Below, in pieces: positions 18,137 through 26,284 of a stretch of DNA of 64,000 nt. The notes beneath the pieces are model-generated. The model was given only the letters and a program-made list of their open reading frames with translations. It did not search any database and had not been told where the DNA came from. The position numbers were made by a program, and so were the translations under genes. Within the stretch, counting starts at the first letter, position 1. Every line of letters begins with the position of its first letter. The stretch is from Neobacillus massiliamazoniensis. GTDB lineage: Bacteria; Bacillota; Bacilli; Bacillales; Cytobacillaceae. The stretch lies in the NCBI RefSeq assembly GCF_001048695.1, contig NZ_CVRB01000001.1:1240001-1304000 (forward strand), given 5' to 3'.

Positions 18137-19411
18137 ATGAAAACGATGACAGCAATCTTAATTGGAGCAGGTGACAGAGGTGCAAGAGCTTACGCACCAT
18201 ATGCCTTGGCCTATCCGAATGAATTAAGGATTGTCGCAGTGGCAGAGCCTGGATTAGAAAGAAGGGAGAAAATTCAACAAAGTCATGGTATTCCTGAAGA
18301 AAATTGTTATGAATCCTGGGAAGAGATTTTAAATCTTGGTCAAAAAATTGCTGACATTGCTATTATTTGTACGCTTGACCAAGATCATTTTAAACCAACG
18401 ATGAGAGCTTTAGAGGCTGGCTATCATGTTTTGTTGGAAAAACCAATGTCCCCAAAACCAGTTGAATGTATTGCGATGGAACAGGCAGCAAGAAAATATA
18501 ATCGACAGCTGACCATTTGCCATGTACTACGTTATACAGAATTTTGGTCCACGATAAAAAAGGTGATTGCCAAAGGGGATATTGGTGAGGTTGTATCATT
18601 GCAGCTTAATGAAAATGTAGAAGTCATGCATATGTCTCACAGCTTCGTTCGCGGTAATTGGAATAATAAGGAGAAGTCAAGTCCGATGATTCTACAGAAA
18701 TCCTGTCATGATATGGATATTATTTCATTTGTAATCGGAAAGGAATGTAAGCGCATTAGTTCATATGGTTCGCTGATGCATTTTAAAGAGGAAAATGCCC
18801 CTGAAGGAGCGCCGCAAAGATGTTTAGATGGCTGTCCTGCCGAACGGGAATGCCCATTCCACGCAGGTAGATATTATCTTGGTGAAGGAAGAGGCTGGGC
18901 TAAAAAATTTACAGAAGATGATACGAATGAAGGCATCATTAAAGCATTACAGGAAACACCATACGGAAAATGTGTTTACCACTCAGATAATAATGTTGTT
19001 GATCATCAGGTTGTCAACATGGAATTCGAAGCTGGAGCAACCGCAACTTTTAGCATGTGCGGTTTCACAAGGGAGCAAACAAGAATCGTCCAAATTATGG
19101 GAACAAAAGGAGAAATCCGCGGAAATATGGAGGAAAATAGTATTTCAATTTTTGATTTCCTTACGAAGCATGAAACCGTCATTAAATTTGACAACCCAGT
19201 TGGCGGCCATGGCGGCGGCGATACCGGAATCATGAGAACCTTCCTTCGAGAAATTCAAGTTGGAAATAATGGAGATAGTGTTTCTTCCGCTTCTGCTTCC
19301 GTAAGAAGCCATCTAATGGCATTTGCTGCAGAGGATTCAAGGTTAAACAAGGGACAATCCATTACCATCGATGAGTATTATCAAAGTTTGCTAGACAATA
19401 GCAACAAGTAA
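18137..19411 (+). CDS. Gfo/Idh/MocA family NAD(P)-dependent oxidoreductase
   Basis: 424-aa cytoplasmic protein. The N-terminal Rossmann fold has GAGDRGARAYA (about 10-20) and the signature EKPMSP (Lys102). The C-terminal alpha/beta substrate domain contains KSCHDMDIISFV, the usual Asp/His position of the family. A Cys-rich insert CLDGCPAERECPFH (about 230-243) is seen in a subset. The substrate is unknown; family members oxidise sugars or inositols, and family GH109 glycosidases share the fold. Starting at ATG18137 after GAGAGGAGAAATG, it lies between the LacI regulator and transporter 2, so it should act on the sugar imported by that system (inference). Confidence 0.85.
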   Translation: MKTMTAILIGAGDRGARAYAPYALAYPNELRIVAVAEPGLERREKIQQSHGIPEENCYESWEEILNLGQKIADIAIICTLDQDHFKPTMRALEAGYHVLLEKPMSPKPVECIAMEQAARKYNRQLTICHVLRYTEFWSTIKKVIAKGDIGEVVSLQLNENVEVMHMSHSFVRGNWNNKEKSSPMILQKSCHDMDIISFVIGKECKRISSYGSLMHFKEENAPEGAPQRCLDGCPAERECPFHAGRYYLGEGRGWAKKFTEDDTNEGIIKALQETPYGKCVYHSDNNVVDHQVVNMEFEAGATATFSMCGFTREQTRIVQIMGTKGEIRGNMEENSISIFDFLTKHETVIKFDNPVGGHGGGDTGIMRTFLREIQVGNNGDSVSSASASVRSHLMAFAAEDSRLNKGQSITIDEYYQSLLDNSNK

Positions 19412-19456
19412 GAACACATCCTTTATTAAAGTGAGATCCATAAATTAAATCCTTTG

Positions 19457-19470
19457 TGAAAGCGCTATTA
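19457..19470 (+). promoter_or_regulatory. cre site upstream of transporter 2
   Basis: TGAAAGCGCTATTA fits the CcpA core and is 146 bp before the second binding-protein gene. The adjacent TAGGAGGTGGTG is an unused ribosome-binding-like sequence with no ORF worth calling. Confidence 0.65.
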
Positions 19471-19615
19471 TAGGAGGTGGTGAACTTAAATTAATTCATA
19501 TTTGAAACATTATCATTATTCATTTGAAGAAAAGCTCCAGCTCCTTAGTTTTGAGAAAAATATTCTGATTTTTTGAAATTTATTAATTTTTTTACGTCAA
19601 GGAAGGGGAAGAATA

Positions 19616-20863
19616 ATGAAAAAATGGCTAATTACGCTTATTGCTGTTGTTTTAGGATTACTAGGGCTTGCTGGCTGCAGTAGTGATTCAGCTTCTAGTG
19701 ATTCAAAAGATAGTAAGGTTGAAATTACCTATGGAATTTGGGATAAGAAACAACTACCTGCTATTAATGAGATTATAAAATTATTTAACGAGAAGTATCC
19801 AAACATCACAGTAAAAACGGAGCTTACTCCTTATGGTCAATATTTCCAAAAACTTGAAACGGCAGCAACGGGTAGTGCTTTGCCTGATGTTCTTTGGATG
19901 AATGGGGCACATGTTGTTCAATATGCGAAAGGAAAGGTCATCCTTCCTTTAAGCGACATGGCGAAAAAAGATAACTACAGCTTAGATAATTATCCTAAAT
20001 CATTAATTGATCTTTATACGGTTGATGGAAAAGTTTATGGAATTCCAAAAGATTACGATACAACAGGCTTATGGTACAACAAAAAAATCTTTGATGATGC
20101 AGGCGTGCCTTATCCTGATCAAACTTGGGATTGGAATAAATTAAAAGAAGTTGCAAAAAAACTGACAAACAAAGACAAAGGCATTTGGGGCTATGCTGCT
20201 GTAATGGGGAATCAAGGCGGATATTATGATTTAATTTGGCAAAATGGTGGATATATCATTTCCAAAGATGGAAAATCGGTCGGTTTCGATAAACCTGAAG
20301 CAATAGAGGCACTAAACTACAATATTAGCTTCATAAAAGAAGGATTGTCACCAACACAAGCACAAATGACAGAAACAGCAGCTTCTGAATTATTCTCTTC
20401 AGGTAAAGTTGCGATGATGTTCGATGGCCCTTGGATGGTTCCTGAATATAAGAATAATCCAGATTTAAATGTTGCTGTCGTACCAAAGGGTAAAAAACGT
20501 GCAGTAGCAATTCACGGGTTATCCAATGTGATTGCTGCCAATACCAAACATAAGGATGCTGCATGGAAGTTCGTCCAGTTCCTAGGCTCTAAAGATGCTG
20601 CCGAGGTGTATGCGAAAACCGGAACAGTCATTCCTGCATATAACGGTACACAAGATGCTTGGGTAAAATCTGTTCCAAATCTCAACCTTCAAGCCTTTAT
20701 TGATGGTGCCCAATACTCTGTACCACTTCCAAGTGTGAAAAACACAGGGGAAATTTGGCAATATGAAACAGATATCTTGAAAAAAGCATGGAGCCAAGAA
20801 GAAAGTGTTGAGGATGCTGTAAAAGAGTTAACGAAAAAAGCTAATGAGGCGCTATCTAAGTAG
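19616..20863 (+). CDS. Extracellular solute-binding lipoprotein of carbohydrate ABC transporter 2
   Basis: 415-aa family-1 sugar-binding protein. It has a lipoprotein signal with lipobox LAGC (Cys21) and a Ser/Asp-rich linker, then the mature domain with LYTVDGKVYGIPKDYDTTGLWYNKK and SGKVAMMFDGPWMV, both typical of the family. It differs clearly from the binding protein at 2227, so a different ligand is likely (GalNAc, a GalNAc glycoside or another host sugar). It starts at ATG19616 with GGAAGGGGAAG. Confidence 0.92.
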   Translation: MKKWLITLIAVVLGLLGLAGCSSDSASSDSKDSKVEITYGIWDKKQLPAINEIIKLFNEKYPNITVKTELTPYGQYFQKLETAATGSALPDVLWMNGAHVVQYAKGKVILPLSDMAKKDNYSLDNYPKSLIDLYTVDGKVYGIPKDYDTTGLWYNKKIFDDAGVPYPDQTWDWNKLKEVAKKLTNKDKGIWGYAAVMGNQGGYYDLIWQNGGYIISKDGKSVGFDKPEAIEALNYNISFIKEGLSPTQAQMTETAASELFSSGKVAMMFDGPWMVPEYKNNPDLNVAVVPKGKKRAVAIHGLSNVIAANTKHKDAAWKFVQFLGSKDAAEVYAKTGTVIPAYNGTQDAWVKSVPNLNLQAFIDGAQYSVPLPSVKNTGEIWQYETDILKKAWSQEESVEDAVKELTKKANEALSK

Positions 20864-20873
20864 TAGTAAAAAA

Positions 20874-20900
20874 GAAGAGAAGAATCTATTTCTTCTCTTC
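20874..20900 (+). promoter_or_regulatory. Intercistronic stem-loop after the second binding-protein gene
   Basis: Perfect 11-bp stem GAAGAGAAGAA / TTCTTCTCTTC with a 5-base loop and no T-run. It has the same position and likely role as the stem-loop at 3588. Confidence 0.65.
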
Positions 20901-20925
20901 CATTTCCTTAAAGGGAGGGAATAGT

Positions 20926-21873
20926 GTGAAAGAAGTTCCTCTACAGTCCGAAGTAAAGGTATCAAAAAAATTCAAGGTTTCAAGCTTGGCAAAGACAAGG
21001 AAACGATCCGATTATCTCTGGGCTTATTTAATGATTGCCCCGACCATGTTAGGGTTATTTATTTTCTACTTATGGCCCATTATCCAAACCTTTTATTACA
21101 GTTTTACCGAATGGGGCGCATTTGGGCAGTATGAATGGACTGGCTTATCCAATTATAAGCAGATGCTTCATGATGCTGACCTTCTGAAATCCTTTAAAAA
21201 CACAGCTATTTATATTATTTTTACTGTGCCAATTGGAATTTTCCTTTCCATTATTATTGCAGTTCTCTTAAATCAAAATATTAAAGGGAAATCTATTTAT
21301 CGAACATTATACTTTTTACCTGTTATTACTATGCCGGCTGCCATCGCAATGGTATGGAAATGGCTTTATAACGCTGATTACGGATTGCTTAATTATCTTT
21401 TATCCTTAATTGGTATTAAAGGACCACACTGGGTATCGGATCCAAAAATTGCCCTTTATTCCATTATTATTGTCGCAATTTGGAGTGGAATCGGCTATAA
21501 CATGGTCATCTTCCTCTCCGGGCTGCAAGGGATTCCGAAAATGTATTATGAGGCTGCAGAAATTGATGGAGCGGGTCCAATCAAGGTGTTCTTTAAAATT
21601 ACGCTTCCACTGCTCTCTCCAGTTATTTTCTTTGTTTCAATCATGTCTCTTATCGGGGCATTTCAAGTGTTTGACTTAATTTTTATGATGATTGGAAAAG
21701 GGAGCACAGCGTTAGAAAGTACACAGTCGATTGTGTATTTATTTTATCAGCATGCCTTTGTATTAAACGACAAAGGGTATGCAGCAGCCATTGCTGTACT
21801 TTTGTTAATTGTGATCTTGATTATTACGGCAATTCAAATGGTCTTACAGAAAAAGTGGGTTCATTATGACTAA
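20926..21873 (+). CDS. Carbohydrate ABC transporter permease (MalF type), transporter 2
   Basis: 315-aa membrane subunit with a polar N-terminus of about 35 residues, then six helices beginning YLWAYLMIAPTMLGLFIFYL. The EAA loop is YYEAAEIDGAGPIKVFFKIT. It starts at GTG20926 behind GGGAGGG. It is followed by its partner permease after 13 nt. Confidence 0.92.
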   Translation: MKEVPLQSEVKVSKKFKVSSLAKTRKRSDYLWAYLMIAPTMLGLFIFYLWPIIQTFYYSFTEWGAFGQYEWTGLSNYKQMLHDADLLKSFKNTAIYIIFTVPIGIFLSIIIAVLLNQNIKGKSIYRTLYFLPVITMPAAIAMVWKWLYNADYGLLNYLLSLIGIKGPHWVSDPKIALYSIIIVAIWSGIGYNMVIFLSGLQGIPKMYYEAAEIDGAGPIKVFFKITLPLLSPVIFFVSIMSLIGAFQVFDLIFMMIGKGSTALESTQSIVYLFYQHAFVLNDKGYAAAIAVLLLIVILIITAIQMVLQKKWVHYD

Positions 21874-21886
21874 AGGAGTGTAGCCA

Positions 21887-22720
21887 TTGGAAAGAGAGAA
21901 ACGGCTTGTAATAAGTAAATCATTTCTGATCCATTTCATCCTGATTATAGGGGCGGTAGCAATGGTTTTACCTTTTATATGGATGATTCTCACCTCGTTA
22001 AAAACTTATGCTGAGTCCATTCATGTCCCACCCGTATTGATTCCAAAAGAATTCCAATGGGGAAATTATAAAGAGGTATTTGGATTGCTGCCATTTTTCA
22101 AATTTATGTGTAATACCCTGATTATTACGATATTACGTACTGTTGGCCAATTGTTTTTTTGTTCGTTAGCTGCTTATGCCTTTGCTAGGATTGAATTCCC
22201 CGGAAGAAACCTCCTGTTCTTATTGGCGTTAATGGTATTAATGGTACCGGGACAAGTGTTTTTACTGCCGCAATATATGATTATGGTGAAATTAGGCTGG
22301 CTGAATTCATTGCAGGCCGTGGTTGTTCCGGGTTTGTTTAGTGCATTCGGAACCTTCCTCTTAAGGCAATTCTTTATGGGGCTTCCAAAGGAACTAGAGG
22401 AGGCGGCCCGGCTTGACGGCTGTAACCATTTTAAAATTTATTGGAGAATTATGTTGCCGCTTGCCAAACCAGGTTTAATCGCACTAGGGATTTTTACTAC
22501 TCTTTGGAGCTGGAATGAATTGATGTGGCCGATGATTGTCAATAGTTCTACGGAATCTATGACCCTTTCAGTGGGATTGTCTTCACTTCAAGGCCAATAT
22601 TTGACCAACTACCCGATCCTTATGGCAGGTTCCTTCTTAGCAATTCTTCCTATGCTGATCCTATTTATCTTCCTGCAGAAACAATTTATTGAAGGGATTG
22701 CCGTTACGGGGGGAAAATAG
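21887..22720 (+). CDS. Carbohydrate ABC transporter permease (MalG type), transporter 2
   Basis: 277-aa membrane subunit with six helices. The EAA loop is LEEAARLDGCNHFKIYWRIM, and the C-terminal helix ends LQKQFIEGIAVTGGK, a family hallmark. It starts at TTG21887 behind AAGGAGTG. No ATPase gene follows, as with transporter 1. Confidence 0.92.
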   Translation: MEREKRLVISKSFLIHFILIIGAVAMVLPFIWMILTSLKTYAESIHVPPVLIPKEFQWGNYKEVFGLLPFFKFMCNTLIITILRTVGQLFFCSLAAYAFARIEFPGRNLLFLLALMVLMVPGQVFLLPQYMIMVKLGWLNSLQAVVVPGLFSAFGTFLLRQFFMGLPKELEEAARLDGCNHFKIYWRIMLPLAKPGLIALGIFTTLWSWNELMWPMIVNSSTESMTLSVGLSSLQGQYLTNYPILMAGSFLAILPMLILFIFLQKQFIEGIAVTGGK

Positions 22721-22766
22721 AAACAAATTGCATGATGTTAGAAACTGCATTATGAAATGTTTTGAT

Positions 22767-22802
22767 TTGTTGGGTTGACCCTACAAGTTATCATGTTATA
22801 AT
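22767..22802 (+). promoter_or_regulatory. Promoter with palindromic operator before the GalNAc operon
   Basis: TTGACC (22775-22780), 16-bp spacer and TATAAT (22797-22802). The palindrome TTGTtGGG-ttga-CCCtACAA (22767-22786) covers the -35 box. It is the better-formed copy of the element at 16035. Confidence 0.65.
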
Positions 22803-22820
22803 AGAATTACTTAGTTAATA

Positions 22821-22849
22821 AACTCATAGAATTCAGTCTATGAGTTTTT
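22821..22849 (+). terminator. Hairpin with T-run between promoter and ROK gene
   Basis: AACTCATAGA, short loop, TCTATGAGTT and TTTTT form a good intrinsic terminator only about 20 nt after the -10 box and 118 nt before the kinase gene. It may be an attenuator or the remains of a lost gene unit. Confidence 0.65.
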
Positions 22850-22862
22850 TATCCACTTAACT

Positions 22863-22876
22863 TATACCAACAACCC
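22863..22876 (+). repeat. 14-bp repeat TATACCAACAACCC, copy 2
   Basis: Identical to 16891-16904. Confidence 0.5.
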
Positions 22877-22966
22877 AACCTTATATAGCTGTTTATTTGT
22901 GAAAATCCCAAAAAATGTTATTTGAATACCCGGTCGATTCAATCTTGAATAGGGGAGTGTAGGAGC

Positions 22967-23869
22967 ATGAAAAAGGCCATTGGCATTGATATTGGCGGAA
23001 CGAAAATTGCGGCGGCTGTCATTTCAGAAACAGGGGATTTGCTAAATCGCTTAGTGATAGAAAGTGATCCTTCGGACAGAGAAAAGATGTTTAATAGAGT
23101 GGTAATGGCGTTGGAACAAGTTCTTAAAGATTCCTCCTATACGGTTACCGACATGGAAGGTATTGGTGTTGGTGTACCTGGAAAGGTGGATCGTGAACAA
23201 GGGATTGCAGTTTTTCAAAATAATTTACCATGGGCCAAGTTTCCCCTTAGTGCCCGTTTACGGGAACAATTTGGGCTTCAGAGGATCATGATAGATAACG
23301 ATGTTTACATGGCGGCTTTTGCTGAGTGGAGAGCAGCTGGGGCAAAAAAAGATGAAACGTTCGTCTACGTCACGATTAGTACCGGCATTTCCTGTTCGAT
23401 TATTCATAACGGTTCATTTTTTCGAGGAGCCGGATTTGCCGGAGAGCTCGGCTTGATCCCTATATTTTCGAATGCGGATAAGAAATTGGAGCGGCTTGAA
23501 AAAGTGTCTGCCGGACCGGCAATCGAAAAATTCGTACGGAAGGAATTGCAGGTGGCGAATCTATCGACGAAGGATGTCTTTGAACGCTTTCAAGACGGAG
23601 TACGTGAGTATCAGCCTATCATCGATGAGGTAACAGACAATTGGGTCCAGGCTCTCTATTCCATTTCCTGTTTACTAGACCCGCATAAAGTGGTATTTGG
23701 CGGAAGTGTGATCGCCAACAACCCCTTTTTGCTTGACATCATAAAAGAAAAATTAAAAATATACATGATTCCTGAACAGCAGCATCTCCTAAACCACATG
23801 TCGATTAGTCATCTTAAGCAGAATAATGGCGTCGTTGGTGCAGGATTGCGGGTATTCGAAAGGAACTAA
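22967..23869 (+). CDS. ROK family sugar kinase, candidate GalNAc kinase
   Basis: 300-aa cytoplasmic kinase. The phosphate-binding loop GIDIGGTK (6-13) and the catalytic Asp in DND (Asp112) are present, with FAGELGLIPI where most ROK kinases have GE(I/L)GH. The usual zinc-binding His and the CxCGxxGC cysteine cluster are both missing, so this belongs to a zinc-less ROK branch. As first gene of an operon with agaS, a deacetylase and tagatose enzymes, phosphorylation of GalNAc at O-6 is the likely role, since no PTS is present. It starts at ATG22967 after GGGGAGTGTAGGAG. Confidence 0.85.
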   Translation: MKKAIGIDIGGTKIAAAVISETGDLLNRLVIESDPSDREKMFNRVVMALEQVLKDSSYTVTDMEGIGVGVPGKVDREQGIAVFQNNLPWAKFPLSARLREQFGLQRIMIDNDVYMAAFAEWRAAGAKKDETFVYVTISTGISCSIIHNGSFFRGAGFAGELGLIPIFSNADKKLERLEKVSAGPAIEKFVRKELQVANLSTKDVFERFQDGVREYQPIIDEVTDNWVQALYSISCLLDPHKVVFGGSVIANNPFLLDIIKEKLKIYMIPEQQHLLNHMSISHLKQNNGVVGAGLRVFERN

Positions 23870-23893
23870 AAAATCATAAGAGGAGTGCTACAA

Positions 23894-25060
23894 ATGTTTA
23901 CATTAAGTCAGGATCAATTAATGCCGTTAGGAGCCTCGACTACAACAGCTGAAATAAAACAACAGCCTGAAATTTGGGGCGAAGCATTTACATTATATGC
24001 TGAGAAGCGTAACAACATAGAGGCATTTTTAAAAAATTTGACAGAAAGGCATCATCGCATCCGGGTTATTTTTACAGGGGCTGGAACTTCTGCTTATGTC
24101 GGTGATACTGTTACTCCTTATTTAAAGGAAAAAGTGGATGAGAATCAGTGGGATTTGATGAGTGTACCGACCACGGCAATCGTATCCAACCCTTATCAAT
24201 TCTTAAAAGCAGACATTCCGACATTATTAATCTCTTTTGCAAGAAGCGGAAACAGCCCTGAAAGTGTTGCATCTGTCGAGCTAGCGGAACAGATCGTAAC
24301 AAATCTTTATCAAATCACCATTACCTGCTCTAAGGATGGGAAATTGGCACAACGGGCAAAGGGAGATGAACATAACCTCTTATTATTGATGCCTGAAAGG
24401 TCTAACGATCAAGGCTTTGCGATGACGGGAAGCTATACTTGCATGACCCTAACTGCACTGCTCATTTTTGACTCATTATCAATAGAAGAAAAAGGCTGCA
24501 TTGTCGAAACGGTGCGCCGCATGGGTCAAAGTGTTATTAGCAAAGAAGCTGATATTGCGAACATGATTTCTTCTGATTTTGAAAGAATTATCTATCTTGG
24601 CTCAGGAGGCTTTGAGGGATTGGCAAGAGAGGCACAATTAAAAATATTGGAATTAACTGCCGGTAAAATTGCTACATCTTTTGATTCATCACTCGGATTC
24701 CGCCATGGTCCTAAATCATTTGTGAATGAAAAAGCAGTCGTGTTTTTGTTTGTTTCCAACCACCCATACACACGCCGGTACGATCTAGATATGTTAAATG
24801 AATTGAAACAGGATCAAATCGCGAGCTTCATATGTGCGATTGCAGTAGATGGGGATATGAATTATGGCGGTGATACGTTCTTATTCGACAGTGACGCACT
24901 TACCGTACCAGATGCTTATTTATCCCTTCCGTTTGTCATGTTTGGACAAACAATTGCTCTGCTGGCTTCGGTTAAGGTCGGAAATATACCGGATACTCCG
25001 TCACCAAGCGGAACGGTGAATCGGGTCGTTAAAGGTGTAACAATCCACAAATATAAGTAA
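23894..25060 (+). CDS. agaS: AgaS: galactosamine-6-phosphate deaminase/isomerase (SIS domains)
   Basis: 388-aa cytoplasmic enzyme with two SIS sugar-phosphate isomerase domains. The first carries GAGTSAYVGD (62-71) and SFARSGNSPES (114-124); the second has YLGSGGFEGLAREAQLKILE and SSLGFRHGPKSF. ERSNDQGFAMTGSYT is characteristic of AgaS rather than GlmS. AgaS converts galactosamine-6-P to tagatose-6-P and ammonia. GTG23885 overlaps the ribosome binding site AGGAGTG, so ATG23894 is preferred. It follows the kinase after 24 nt. Confidence 0.93.
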   Translation: MFTLSQDQLMPLGASTTTAEIKQQPEIWGEAFTLYAEKRNNIEAFLKNLTERHHRIRVIFTGAGTSAYVGDTVTPYLKEKVDENQWDLMSVPTTAIVSNPYQFLKADIPTLLISFARSGNSPESVASVELAEQIVTNLYQITITCSKDGKLAQRAKGDEHNLLLLMPERSNDQGFAMTGSYTCMTLTALLIFDSLSIEEKGCIVETVRRMGQSVISKEADIANMISSDFERIIYLGSGGFEGLAREAQLKILELTAGKIATSFDSSLGFRHGPKSFVNEKAVVFLFVSNHPYTRRYDLDMLNELKQDQIASFICAIAVDGDMNYGGDTFLFDSDALTVPDAYLSLPFVMFGQTIALLASVKVGNIPDTPSPSGTVNRVVKGVTIHKYK

Positions 25061-25105
25061 ATGAAAGGGAATGTTGGGTTCCTTTTTCTTAACAGAGGTG
25101 CAGAT

Positions 25106-26284
25106 ATGGAACAATTTGTGTGTGCAGACCGTTTTTTTCTTGAGGATGGTGTGGCAGGCCCTGGTTATTTGCAAATTAAAGACGGAAAATTCGGTTCTTT
25201 TTACGTGACGTTGCCTTCAGAAACAGCGTATGTCATCAATCATGCGGGAAAATGGATTGCTCCAGGTTTAGTTGATACCCACATTCATGGCTTTAAAAAT
25301 CATGATGTTATGGACAACAGCTTTGAGGGATTGAAGGCGATTTCTGAAGGACTGCTTTCGTGCGGTGTGACATCATTTTTACCTACTACGCTAACTTCTT
25401 CACCAGAGGTGTTGAACGAAGTTGTGGAGATGATTGGCGAAAATTATAAAAAGGTTCAGGGTTCCAAAATAAAAGGGATCTTTTTAGAAGGGCCATTTTT
25501 TACGGAAAAACACAAAGGGGCCCAAAACACAAAGTATTTTTGTGATCCCTCTATCGAAATGCTGGATGAGTGGCAGCAGTATTCCAAGCACTTTATTAAA
25601 AAAATTGCTCTTGCTCCTGAAAGAAATGGTGTAGGTGATTTTATTGAGCATGCCGTTAACAATCGAGTAACGGTGGCGCTGGCCCATAGTGATGCTACAT
25701 ACTCTGAGGCGAAAGAGGCAGTTGCGAAGGGTGCTTCGATTTTTGTGCACACGTTTAATGGGATGAGCGGGCTTCATCATCGTGAGCCTGGAATGGTCGG
25801 TGCTGCGATGAACCTGCCGGAAGTGTTTGCAGAAATTATTTGTGACGGGCACCATGTCCATCCTGCTGCAGCTAAGGTGTTAATGAATGCTCGCGGCAGA
25901 AAGGAGACGGTCCTCGTGACTGATTGCATGATGGCAGGAGGCATGCCGGAAGGCCGCTACCAACTGGGGGAATTTCCCGTTGAAGTAAGAAATGGAGCGG
26001 CTCGATTGGAGAGCGGAAGTTTAGCGGGAAGTATTTTGCAATTAAATGAAGCTGTCAAAAATGTTGTCGATTGGGGAATTGCGACTCCGGAGGAAGCCAT
26101 TTATATGGCAAGCACGGCATCTGCGAAAAGCATTGGCATCGATGGAGAATGTGGAATGATTGCAACCGGTTATGATGCTGATTTTATCGTATTGACTCCT
26201 GAGCTTGATTTAACGGCCACGTATCTTGATGGTGTTTGCCGGCATCAAGCAAAAGCCCATTCCGGGAAAGGGGGAGTACGATGA
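25106..26284 (+). CDS. nagA: N-acetylgalactosamine-6-phosphate (or GlcNAc-6-P) deacetylase
   Basis: 392-aa amidohydrolase-fold enzyme. Metal and catalytic residues are visible: HIH (59-61), Glu128 in FLEGPFF, His194 in LAHSDAT, His215 in VHTFNGM and the catalytic Asp273 in VTDCMMAGG. ICDGHHVHP is also present. NagA-family proteins deacetylate GlcNAc-6-P or GalNAc-6-P; the aga context makes GalNAc-6-P the probable substrate, so agaA may be the better name. An upstream ATG at 25061 directly abuts the agaS stop, but AGAGGTG at 25094-25100 supports ATG25106. It overlaps the next gene by 4 nt. Confidence 0.92.
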   Translation: MEQFVCADRFFLEDGVAGPGYLQIKDGKFGSFYVTLPSETAYVINHAGKWIAPGLVDTHIHGFKNHDVMDNSFEGLKAISEGLLSCGVTSFLPTTLTSSPEVLNEVVEMIGENYKKVQGSKIKGIFLEGPFFTEKHKGAQNTKYFCDPSIEMLDEWQQYSKHFIKKIALAPERNGVGDFIEHAVNNRVTVALAHSDATYSEAKEAVAKGASIFVHTFNGMSGLHHREPGMVGAAMNLPEVFAEIICDGHHVHPAAAKVLMNARGRKETVLVTDCMMAGGMPEGRYQLGEFPVEVRNGAARLESGSLAGSILQLNEAVKNVVDWGIATPEEAIYMASTASAKSIGIDGECGMIATGYDADFIVLTPELDLTATYLDGVCRHQAKAHSGKGGVR

